DNA of 64,000 nt from Deltaproteobacteria bacterium (lineage in GTDB: Bacteria > Myxococcota_A > Polyangia > Polyangiales > JADJMO01): NCBI GenBank assembly GCA_016182965.1, contig JACPFM010000184.1, positions 1-64,000 of the forward strand, read 5' to 3'. The notes beneath the pieces were generated by a model. It had not been told where the DNA came from and did not search any database. It was given only the letters and a program-made list of their open reading frames with translations. Positions within the stretch are counted from its first letter, which is position 1. Every line of letters begins with the position of its first letter. Below are positions 1 through 7,388 of this stretch, in pieces. The translations under genes were made by a program, and so were the position numbers.

Positions 1-25
1 CCGCGCGCGACGCGCGCGAGCCGCG

Positions 26-1045
26 TCACGTGCCCTCCCGCGCGGCCGCCGCGCGCTCGATCTCGACACGGTGCCGCCCTGACATCGGGTGATCGCGCGG
101 ATCGCGCGCGCCCTCGCCCATCAGGGCGCGCGAGGCGGCGCGCATGCACTCCTCGAGGCCGGCGAGGTCGTAGCCGCCCTCGAGCACCATGCCGACCGGC
201 GCCCCGACGTCGTCGGCGGCGCGCCCGATGGCCGACACGACGAAGGCGAACCCTTCGGCGGTGACCGCCATCCCGGCGAGCGGATCGGCGACGAACGCGT
301 CGAAACCGGCGGAGACGAGCACGACGTCGGGGCGGAACGCGCGCACCGCGGGCGTGACGACCTCCTCGACGGCGTTCGCATAGACGGCGTCGTCGGCGCC
401 CTCGCTGAGCGGGACGTTGATCGTGGAGCCGAGCCCCGGTCCCTCGCCGCGCTCGCGCAGATCGCCGGTGCCCGGGTAGAACGGGTGCTGGTGCATCGAC
501 AGGTAGAGCACGTCGGGATCGCGCCAGTAGATCGCCTGCGTGCCGTTGCCGTGATGGACGTCGATGTCCACGATGGCCACCCGCCGCGCGCCCGCGGCGC
601 GGGCCGCCTCCGCGCCCACCGCGATGTTGTTCAGCAGGCAGAAGCCCATCGCCTTGTTGGGCAGCGCGTGGTGGCAGGGCGGCCGCACCAGCGCGATGCC
701 GCGCAGCGATTCGCCGGTCGCCAGCGCGGCGCCGATCGCGCCCACGCCGCCGGCGGCGCGCACCGCGGCGTCGATCGATCGCGGCGACATGTACGTGTCG
801 GGATCGAGCATGCCTCGCGCGCCGCGAAGGTCGTCCAGGCGATTCAGGTACGGCTCGGCGTGCACGCGCGACAGCAGCGCGCGCGCGGCGTCGACCGGCG
901 GGAGCTGCTCGGTCGAGAGCCCGGCGGCGCGCAGCCCGGCGCGCGCCGCGTCGAGGCGCGCCGGACGCTCCGGGTGATTGGCGGTCGCGGCGTGCAGATC
1001 GAACAGCGCGTCGTCGACCACCAGGACTCGGTCGTGGCCGGGCAT
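26..1045 (-). CDS. Histone deacetylase family protein (class II-type deacetylase/amidohydrolase)
   Basis: Arginase/deacetylase-fold zinc hydrolase of 339 residues, the usual length for bacterial class II HDAC-like enzymes. Visible signature blocks are RPPCHHA (about 121-127, the tandem catalytic histidines), GFCLLNN (134-140), DIDVHHGNGTQ (160-170, with zinc ligands Asp162 and His164), SAGFDA (245-250, zinc ligand Asp249) and LEGGYD (288-293, with the transition-state Tyr). All catalytic and metal residues are present, so it should be active. Known family members remove acetyl or other acyl groups from lysine, polyamines or small amides; the substrate cannot be told from sequence. The ATG at 1045 overlaps the stop of a short upstream reading frame (TGATG), which may be chance. 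Confidence 0.93.
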   Translation of the reverse strand: MPGHDRVLVVDDALFDLHAATANHPERPARLDAARAGLRAAGLSTEQLPPVDAARALLSRVHAEPYLNRLDDLRGARGMLDPDTYMSPRSIDAAVRAAGGVGAIGAALATGESLRGIALVRPPCHHALPNKAMGFCLLNNIAVGAEAARAAGARRVAIVDIDVHHGNGTQAIYWRDPDVLYLSMHQHPFYPGTGDLRERGEGPGLGSTINVPLSEGADDAVYANAVEEVVTPAVRAFRPDVVLVSAGFDAFVADPLAGMAVTAEGFAFVVSAIGRAADDVGAPVGMVLEGGYDLAGLEECMRAASRALMGEGARDPRDHPMSGRHRVEIERAAAAREGT

Positions 1046-1369
1046 CAGGCCGCACGATCGCGCGTCCCGCGCCGGGCGTCATCCGCGACTTCGAGCGCGC
1101 CGCCGCACGCCGCGCGGCCGCTGCACCGGGCCGGGCCGCTCGTCCGCCACTTCGTCGCCGCCGCCGGTCGTGCCGCCGGTCGCGGCCGCCGGTCGCGGCC
1201 GTCAAGACGCGCGATCAGCGTCTTGCCGAGCTCTTCCGGCGTCTGATAGCGTGAAACCACCTCTTGCGCCCGCGTGAGACCCGGAGGGCGCGGACGCCTG
1301 CCGGCGCCCGTAAGGCCCCTCGAGAAAGCAGGTCCGCGAGCGCGGAGGGGTACCGTCGAGGAACCTCGC
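1046..1369. other. Intergenic region between divergent genes
   Basis: These 324 bases separate the deacetylase (left) from the membrane sensor (right). They hold a short direct repeat, gccgccggtcg, seen three times around 1160-1200, and a weak 71-codon frame on the minus strand (1260 to 1045). No RNA gene, convincing promoter or terminator was seen. Promoters for both flanking genes presumably lie here. Confidence 0.5.
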
Positions 1370-2797
1370 ATGCGCCTCAAGATCATCCTCCCCCACGCGA
1401 TCATCGTGCTGCTCGTGGGAGTGTTGTCGTACGTCGTCGTGCGTCAGCGGCTGCTCACGCTCGACGATCCCGCCACGGTGAAGGCCGCCGTCGAGAAGGA
1501 CTCGTTCGGCGCGGCCGGCGTGCTCCAGCTGCAGCTGCTGCGCGCCGAGCGGTGGCTCGCCGAGCACGGCACCACCGAGGTGCTGCGCGAGCGCCTGCAG
1601 AACCTCGGCCTCGAGGACAAAGGGCGGCGCGAGAAGACGAGCGCGGCGCTCGGCGAGCTCAAGCGTCACGCGACCGAGGCGCGCTCCGTCTTCAGCGACG
1701 CGCCCGACCTCACGGCGCTCGTCGACAAGAACGGCAAGGCCGTCGGCCGCAGCGAAGATCCGCAGACCTACGCCGGCGACGACTTCGCCAAGGAGTACCC
1801 GGCCCTCCTCACGGCCATCCAGGAGAACCGCACCGGCAGCGACATCTGGCTGTCCTCCCGCTTCTCGCACAAGCACCTGGTCAGCTACGCGCCGGTTCGC
1901 GACACGAACGGCGCCGCGATCGGCGCTGTGGTCCTCGCGTGGAGCCTCTCCGATCAGCGCCTGTCCGGGGTCACCGACGGCGCCGCGGCGCTCGTCGTGC
2001 TCGAGGGAGGCGCCGCGAAGGTCAAGGCGAAGGCCAACGAGTCGATGGCGCCCGGCTTCACGAACGATCTCGAGGGCGGCCTCAAGGACGCCTCCACCCG
2101 CGCGATGAAGAACGGCCACGACAGCTTCGCCCAGCCGGAGTGGGCCGGCAGCATCACGGCCCTGCGCAACGTGGGCACGGGCGATCGCGCGGCGGTGGCC
2201 GTCGCGCGCCGCATCTCCAACGTCGAGAGCCCCGACGCGATCGCCTGGCCCATCCTCGCGGCCGCAGCCCTCGGCCTCGCGTTCGTGTTCATCGCGGGCG
2301 GGATCCTCGGCGGCTACATCACCGACCCGGTCGGCAAGATGGAAGAGAGCCTGCTGCAGGTGATCAACGGCAACACCAACCACCGCGTGCAGATCGAGCA
2401 CGCCGAGCTCGGTGGGCTGGCGTTCCGCATCAACCAGCTGTTGAACACGGTGCTCGGGGTCGACGAGGACAACACCGACGAGGAGGGGCGCCCGTCGGTG
2501 CCGCCTGCCCCCGGCCACTTCTCCGACGCGCTCTCGGTCGACGGCGGCGGCGGCGACGCGGCGCAGGCCGCCGCGCTCGCGGCCGAGCCCGAGGCCTCGT
2601 ACTACGGCCGGCTCTATCGCGAGTACATCGACGCCAAGCGCGCCAACGGCGAGTCGGTCGAGAACATCACCGAGCAGGTGTTCGTCGACCGCATCCGCGG
2701 CATGGAGCGCGACCAGGGCGCCAAGATGGGTCGGGCCGTGCGCTACGCCGTGCAGCGCCGCGACGGGCAGGTGCGCCTGCTCGCGATTCCGCTCTGA
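1370..2797 (+). CDS. Membrane sensor-like protein with periplasmic domain and HAMP-like region (MXAN_5187-like C-terminus)
   Basis: A 475-residue protein. TM1 is at about 5-24, followed by a periplasmic region of about 270 residues whose middle (YAPVRDTNGAAIGAVVLAW) looks like a Cache/PAS-type sensor strand pair. TM2 is near 295-315, with a HAMP-like stretch after it (ITDPVGKMEESLLQVINGN). There is no kinase, receiver or methyl-accepting domain. The last 65 residues (YYGRLYREYIDAKRANGES...VRYAVQRRDGQVRLLAIPL) resemble the C-terminal domain I know from myxobacterial MXAN_5187-like proteins; that assignment is from memory. ATG at 1370 follows GAGGA at a good distance; the earlier in-frame start near 1274 lacks such a site and would add an unlikely Pro/Arg-rich leader. 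Role unknown, probably signal input. Confidence 0.7.
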   Translation: MRLKIILPHAIIVLLVGVLSYVVVRQRLLTLDDPATVKAAVEKDSFGAAGVLQLQLLRAERWLAEHGTTEVLRERLQNLGLEDKGRREKTSAALGELKRHATEARSVFSDAPDLTALVDKNGKAVGRSEDPQTYAGDDFAKEYPALLTAIQENRTGSDIWLSSRFSHKHLVSYAPVRDTNGAAIGAVVLAWSLSDQRLSGVTDGAAALVVLEGGAAKVKAKANESMAPGFTNDLEGGLKDASTRAMKNGHDSFAQPEWAGSITALRNVGTGDRAAVAVARRISNVESPDAIAWPILAAAALGLAFVFIAGGILGGYITDPVGKMEESLLQVINGNTNHRVQIEHAELGGLAFRINQLLNTVLGVDEDNTDEEGRPSVPPAPGHFSDALSVDGGGGDAAQAAALAAEPEASYYGRLYREYIDAKRANGESVENITEQVFVDRIRGMERDQGAKMGRAVRYAVQRRDGQVRLLAIPL

Positions 2798-2908
2798 TTC
2801 TCGACCTCCACCGGAGCCGCCGAACACGGGCCGCGGGCGACGCCACGCGGCCCGTGTCGTCCTTTGCTGGACGCGGGCGGCTTCCGTGCTTAACAAGCGG
2901 CTGCACCG

Positions 2909-3658
2909 ATGGGTCTCTTCGATTTCTTCAAGGGCAAGGGCGCCAGGTCCGGCGCCTCCGAGCGTCCCAAGCCGCTCGACAAGAACGTCGCCCGCTACGC
3001 GGACGCCATCTCCAAGAAGGCGCAGAACTTCGATCGCCAAGAGGCGCTCGACGCGCTCTCCAAGGTCGGGTCGGCAGAGGCGGCCTCGGCACTGCTCAAG
3101 CGCTACACGTTCGTGGTCGACCCCTCGATTACGGATCAGGAAGAGAAGGAGACCGCCTTCCGCGGCATCGTGGCCGCCGGCAAAGACGCGCTCCCCGCCA
3201 TCCGCGAGTTCTGCGTCCGCGCCGAGAGCGTCACCTGGCCGCTGCGAATGATGCGCGAGCTCCTCGACGACGAGGCCTACGTCGGCGAGATCCTCACGAT
3301 GCTCGAGAAGTGGGACACCGAGTACGCGCGCAACGCCGACCCGAAGATCCAGCTGATCACCGCGCTCGAAGACGTGAAGGACGAGCGCGTCGCCCCCGCG
3401 ATCACGCGCTTCCTCGAAGACGTGCACGAGCCCACGCGCTTCCACGCGGTCACCACCCTGCTCGCCCAGGACGCGTCCGAGTCCGGCGGCCCGCTCGCCC
3501 GCGCCCTCGTGCGTGAAGAGGCCAACCGCACCATCAATCGCATCGCCGAGGGTCTGGCGCTGCGCGGCTGGCCGGTTCCCGAGGCCGACCGCGCCGCGCT
3601 CGACGAGAAGCTCCCGCGCGGTTACCGGGTCGACGACGACGGCCGCGTCGCGCGCTGA
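2909..3658 (+). CDS. HEAT-repeat protein, cytoplasmic
   Basis: A 249-residue protein that starts MGLFDFFKGKG, with no signal peptide or membrane segment. The body is a run of paired amphipathic helices with HEAT/PBS-lyase-type spacing, for example QEALDALSKVGSAEAASAL, ALPAIREFC and KIQLITALEDVKDERVAPAI, the last being the classic repeat consensus. Such alpha-solenoids are protein-interaction scaffolds; no enzymatic residues are apparent. It lies 111 bp downstream of the membrane sensor on the same strand and ends before a cluster of hairpins, so the two could share a transcript. Function unknown. Confidence 0.8.
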   Translation: MGLFDFFKGKGARSGASERPKPLDKNVARYADAISKKAQNFDRQEALDALSKVGSAEAASALLKRYTFVVDPSITDQEEKETAFRGIVAAGKDALPAIREFCVRAESVTWPLRMMRELLDDEAYVGEILTMLEKWDTEYARNADPKIQLITALEDVKDERVAPAITRFLEDVHEPTRFHAVTTLLAQDASESGGPLARALVREEANRTINRIAEGLALRGWPVPEADRAALDEKLPRGYRVDDDGRVAR

Positions 3659-3662
3659 CGAT

Positions 3663-3766
3663 CTTCTCTGTGAAGAGAAGCCCCGGCCTTCGCGCGAGAA
3701 GCCCGTGACCGCCTGCGGCGGTCACAGGAGCTTGCCCTCACCCAACCCTCTCCCGGAGGGAGAGGG
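3663..3766. terminator. Cluster of three hairpins between convergent genes
   Basis: Three perfect inverted repeats follow one another. The first is cttctct at 3663-3669 with agagaag at 3674-3680. The second is gtgaccgcc at 3705-3713 with ggcggtcac at 3717-3725. The third is ccctctccc at 3746-3754 with gggagaggg at 3758-3766. They sit between the convergent HEAT gene and the outer-membrane barrel gene and probably act as a bidirectional terminator, although no T-tract follows. The third hairpin resembles the common dispersed cccggagggagagggct REP-type sequence found in many Gram-negative genomes. Confidence 0.6.
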
Positions 3767-3843
3767 CTCGGGGATCCCCATCGGGCGAAGCACTCCGCTC
3801 CCGCGTCAGGCGGCAGTGAGATGAGACCACCCAGTGACTGCGG

Positions 3844-4743
3844 TCAGTCGGTGATCTTCGGCATCGTCGGGAGGAAGAACCCGAGCGAGATGGAGATCAT
3901 CTGGTTGAAGCGGTAGGTCGAGTCCTTGTCGTCGATCTTCTGATCCGGGAACTTCCCGGAGTCGCTCGGCGACCCGCCCTGATCGAGGCCGCGCGAGTCG
4001 AAGCCGGCGCGGTTCCACGCGAAGGGGACCATGCGCCACTCGACGCCGAGCGCCAGCATCTTGCTCATGTAGAAGTTGAAGCCGAGGCCCCAGGTGGGCG
4101 CGAACTTCGTCTTCGACTCCATCTTCGCGCCGTTGCGGTCGCGCGTGGCGCACTCGACGAAGTCCTTGCAGTCGGCGCGCTCCTTGGTGCCGACCACGCC
4201 GAAGCCGGCGAAGATGTAGGCGTCGACGTCGGCGAAGACGCTCTGGAAGAGCGCGAACTTGCCGCGGAACGGCACCGCGGTGATCTGCGGCAGCGCCATG
4301 TACTGGATCGACGCGACCTGCTTCTGGAACTGCCCCTGGCCGGGTGCGCCGGAGACGTTCATCAGGTTGAGCGAGGGGACGTCGGTCGAGCGCACCGTGC
4401 TGTCGTCGATCTTGTCGCTGAGCGCCGTGGGGATGCCCACCGCGCCGAAGCCGCCCCAGATCCCGATGGCGAGCCAGTCGGTGACGCCGTAGTTGAGGCG
4501 CGCGCCGACGAGCATCGTGCGCTGGTACTCGTCGAGGATGGTCGCGGTGAACGCGGGAGCGAACTCGACGCGCCCCTCGCGGTAGAGGCGGAGGCGGCGC
4601 ACGGCGGGCGCGCCCTTGAGCGGGCCGGTGAGCTGGACCTCCTGTGCAGAGGCCTCCTTCTCCGCGGTGGTGGAGACGACACCGAGGGCGATGAGCACCG
4701 CCGGGAGCGTCGAAAGGACCTTGGTCATGGTCTTGCGGCTCAT
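3844..4743 (-). CDS. Outer-membrane beta-barrel protein
   Basis: A 299-residue protein with a signal peptide (MSRKTMTKVLSTLPAVLIALGVV, cleavage near ASAQE). The body alternates aromatic/hydrophobic strands with turns, such as LNYGVTDWLAIGIWGGFGAVG, and ends in a strand with near-terminal aromatics (ISLGFFLP), typical of an outer-membrane barrel. The start at 4743 is chosen because the signal peptide begins there; the frame extends upstream to 4854 only through the preceding gene. It follows the other barrel gene by 14 bp, so the two form an operon. The family is common in myxobacteria as 'outer membrane beta-barrel domain' proteins without a known ligand. Confidence 0.8.
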   Translation of the reverse strand: MSRKTMTKVLSTLPAVLIALGVVSTTAEKEASAQEVQLTGPLKGAPAVRRLRLYREGRVEFAPAFTATILDEYQRTMLVGARLNYGVTDWLAIGIWGGFGAVGIPTALSDKIDDSTVRSTDVPSLNLMNVSGAPGQGQFQKQVASIQYMALPQITAVPFRGKFALFQSVFADVDAYIFAGFGVVGTKERADCKDFVECATRDRNGAKMESKTKFAPTWGLGFNFYMSKMLALGVEWRMVPFAWNRAGFDSRGLDQGGSPSDSGKFPDQKIDDKDSTYRFNQMISISLGFFLPTMPKITD

Positions 4744-4757
4744 GTGCGTATGCCCCG

Positions 4758-5744
4758 TCACTTCGGAAGCCTGTACTGCCAGGTGAACGGCAGGAAGATG
4801 CTGATGCCGAACTGCGCCTGCACCGCGTTGGTCAACCGGCTCTCGCCGATCCACGTCTCGGGATCGCGTCGCGTGCCTTTGATGTTCCGCGGATCGGTCG
4901 CCTCACGCGCGACCGACGTGGCCTCCAGCTCCTCGTTGTAGATGTAGTCGCGCACCTCGAGGAAGGCGGCGAGCCAGCGATTGAAGAAGACGCGGAGGCC
5001 GAGGCCAGCGTTGAACGCCACCTTGGACTTCCACTCGAACGCGCGGTTCTCCGGGTCGATCACGGCGCGCGGGCGGGTCGACAGGGCGCCGATGCCGCCG
5101 ACGACGTAGCCGTCCCAGTGGAAGATGAAGTCGCCGAAGCCGGCGAACTTTCCGTACAGGGGGACGTACGAGAAGTTCAGGTTCGCGCCGAACTGGTACT
5201 CGTTGATCGGGATGGCCAGGCGCGTGCTCTGGCGAACGAGCTTGTTGAACTCGGCGTCGCTGTTGAACGGCTGGTAGTAGTTGAAGTTGAAGCCGACCGC
5301 GAGGACGTTGGTGACGTAGTAGTTGAGCGCCAGGCCGGGGCCGGGGTGGCTCACGAACTGGTCGTTCATCGACGCCGACCAGTACGGCGAGATCTCGACG
5401 CGCTTGCGACGGAGCGCGTAGATCTGCTGGACCGCGTAGACCTGCGAGTCCTTGAGGTCCTTCTCGGCGTAGTCCTTGATCAGCTTGTCGGTCTGACAGG
5501 CCTCGGGGTTCGCCTCGCAGATGAAGCTCGCGCCCCCGCCGCCGGCCGCTGCGCCTGCGCCGGCCTTCGCGCCGGGTTCCTCCTTGGGCGGCGGTTCGTC
5601 GTCGCCGCCGAGGTCCTCGACCTCGCCAGCCGGGGGTTTGGTGTCGGGCTTCTTGCCCTTCTGCGCGAACGCCGTCGCGGGGAGCGTCGCACCCGCAAGA
5701 GCGAGCGCCGCAACCACGAAGAGCCTCACCGGAGCCTGCTTCAT
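4758..5744 (-). CDS. Outer-membrane beta-barrel protein with Pro/Gly-rich N-terminal linker
   Basis: A 328-residue protein with a signal peptide (MKQAPVRLFVVAALALAGATLPATAFAQ), then an acidic/Pro/Gly linker (about 30-75), a small Cys-containing segment (ICEANPEACQTD) and a barrel region sharing style with its downstream neighbour (VEISPYWSASMNDQF, LNYYVTNVLAVGFNFNYYQPF, GLRVFFNRWLAAFLEVRDYIYN). ATG at 5744 is preferred over ATG at 5750 because GGAAGGA sits 6 bases before the former and touches the latter. It is first gene of a two-gene operon with the barrel protein ending at 3844; the pair may be paralogues or partners. The barrel call is clear; ligand unknown. Confidence 0.8.
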   Translation of the reverse strand: MKQAPVRLFVVAALALAGATLPATAFAQKGKKPDTKPPAGEVEDLGGDDEPPPKEEPGAKAGAGAAAGGGGASFICEANPEACQTDKLIKDYAEKDLKDSQVYAVQQIYALRRKRVEISPYWSASMNDQFVSHPGPGLALNYYVTNVLAVGFNFNYYQPFNSDAEFNKLVRQSTRLAIPINEYQFGANLNFSYVPLYGKFAGFGDFIFHWDGYVVGGIGALSTRPRAVIDPENRAFEWKSKVAFNAGLGLRVFFNRWLAAFLEVRDYIYNEELEATSVAREATDPRNIKGTRRDPETWIGESRLTNAVQAQFGISIFLPFTWQYRLPK

Positions 5745-5940
5745 CGCCATTCCTTCCGCATCCTCGGGCGCGTGCTCAAAGGCTGCGCGCTCTTCGTGAG
5801 AGCGCGCCGTGCGGCGCCCTCGGGCGACCGCGTCTCGATTCATGAGGGAAACGACTGCGGCTGTCGTAACCGCTATGGACGGTCGATGTCCAGCGATTCA
5901 TCGACTGCGTTGACACTGCGACGCGACGAACGGCCGCGGA

Positions 5941-5969
5941 CTGTATCACGCGGAATTTTGAGCAATCAA
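5941..5969 (-). promoter_or_regulatory. Possible sigma-70-type promoter for the outer-membrane operon
   Basis: In an otherwise GC-rich gap (5745-6037), an AT-richer patch on the minus strand offers TTGATT (5964-5969) and GATACA (5942-5947) separated by 16 bases. This fits a housekeeping promoter driving the barrel operon from about 200 bases upstream. It is a visual match only. Confidence 0.3.
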
Positions 5970-6037
5970 CATCAAATGCGAACGGAAGGGAGAGGGGACA
6001 CCCCCGTCGGACGATTGGCGGAGGGACGGTCGATCCG

Positions 6038-7282
6038 TCACGCCGCCTCGTTGGAAACGGCGTCTCTACCCGCGAAAAGCGCCTCGACGAACTCGGCGGC
6101 GTCGAACTCGCGCAGGTCTGCGGCGCGCTCGCCGATTCCGATGTAGCGCACCGGAAGCGAGAGCTCGTCGGCGATGGCCAGGATCACGCCGCCCTTCGCG
6201 GTGCCATCGAGCTTCGTCAGCACGATGCCGGTCAGCGGCACCGTCTCCATGAACAGGCGCGCCTGCTGAATCGCGTTCTGTCCGTTGGTTGCGTCGAGGA
6301 CGAGGAGCGTCTCGTGCGGGGCGCCGTCGAGCGCCTTGGCCACCGTGCGGCGGATCTTCGCGAGCTCGTCCATCAGGTTGGTCTTGGTCTGGAGACGGCC
6401 GGCGGTGTCGCAGAGGACCACGTCGGTGTTGGTCTCCTTGGCGCGGGTGACCGCGTCGAACAGGACGCTGCTCGGGTCGGCGCCCTCCTTGCCCTTCACG
6501 ATGACCGCGCCTTCGCGCTCGCCCCAGACCTCGAGCTGCTGCACGGCGGCGGCGCGGAAGGTGTCGCCCGCGCCGAGGATGACCGACTTGCCCTGCGCCT
6601 TGAGCTTCGAGGCGAGCTTGCCGATGGTCGTGGTCTTGCCCGTGCCGTTGACGCCGACCATCAGGACGACCGTCGGCTTGGTGCGCAGCTTGAGACGACC
6701 GCCCGCCCCGAGGATCGCCTCGGCCTCGGCGCGGAGCGCGGCCCAGACCTTCTCCTCGTCGTCGAGCTCGTTGCGCTCGAGACGCTCGTGCAACCGCTGG
6801 ATCAGCTTCTGCGAGGTCTTCACGCCGACGTCGCTCGTGAGCAGGACCTCTTCGATCTCGGAGAGCAGCGCCGGATCGACGACCTTGCGGCCGCTGATCA
6901 GGTCGCGCAGCCGCGCGATCATCCCTCCGCGGGTGCGCGCGAGACCTTTGCGCACGGTGGCCGGATCGAAGACCGCGGGCTTGCCGAAGTCCTCCTCGAG
7001 CGCCGGCTTGGGGCGCTCCGAGGGCTTGGCCGCCGGCGCTTCTTCGCGCGGGCGCGGCTCCTCACGCGGCTCCTCGCGCCTGGCCGAAGGGGTCTCCTTG
7101 ACCGTCTTGGCCGGACGAGGAACGAGCGCGTCGAGGACATCGTCCTTGCGCGCGGGCTTCTCTTTCGGCTCGAGCGCCTCGGGCTTCTTCGCCTCGGGGA
7201 GCGCAGGCTCGGAGGGTTTGCGCGTGACCAGGAAGATGATCACCGCGATTACGACGACGGCGACGATTACCCAGACCATCAT
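6038..7282 (-). CDS. ftsY: Signal recognition particle receptor FtsY
   Basis: SRP receptor GTPase that docks ribosome-SRP complexes at the membrane for co-translational insertion. The 414-residue product has an N-terminal membrane helix (MMVWVIVAVVVIAVIIFLV), a charged Glu/Lys/Pro-rich A-domain-like linker (about 20-110), the helical N domain (about 110-200) and the G domain. G motifs are GVNGTGKTTT (about 210-219), DTFRAAA, DTAGRLQTKTN and TKLDGTAKGG. A true transmembrane N-terminus, rather than the acidic A domain of E. coli FtsY, is seen in other deltaproteobacterial and actinobacterial forms. ATG at 7282 is chosen over GTG at 7306 because GGAG precedes it and the membrane helix begins there. 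No SRP gene is adjacent. Confidence 0.96.
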   Translation of the reverse strand: MMVWVIVAVVVIAVIIFLVTRKPSEPALPEAKKPEALEPKEKPARKDDVLDALVPRPAKTVKETPSARREEPREEPRPREEAPAAKPSERPKPALEEDFGKPAVFDPATVRKGLARTRGGMIARLRDLISGRKVVDPALLSEIEEVLLTSDVGVKTSQKLIQRLHERLERNELDDEEKVWAALRAEAEAILGAGGRLKLRTKPTVVLMVGVNGTGKTTTIGKLASKLKAQGKSVILGAGDTFRAAAVQQLEVWGEREGAVIVKGKEGADPSSVLFDAVTRAKETNTDVVLCDTAGRLQTKTNLMDELAKIRRTVAKALDGAPHETLLVLDATNGQNAIQQARLFMETVPLTGIVLTKLDGTAKGGVILAIADELSLPVRYIGIGERAADLREFDAAEFVEALFAGRDAVSNEAA

Positions 7283-7388
7283 CGAGTCTCGAGCTCCGCG
7301 GGCCACGGGCCCGCATCAGGGCGTGTCACGATAGAGGGGGCGTACCCCCACCGTCAAAGGGAACCCATACGCACGCGGCGAGCGGTCG

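Noticed and set aside
1202..3445. A 747-codon minus-strand frame under the sensor and HEAT genes.
   Set aside because: It spans two genes and the gap between them without a recognisable motif; codon bias favours the plus-strand genes.
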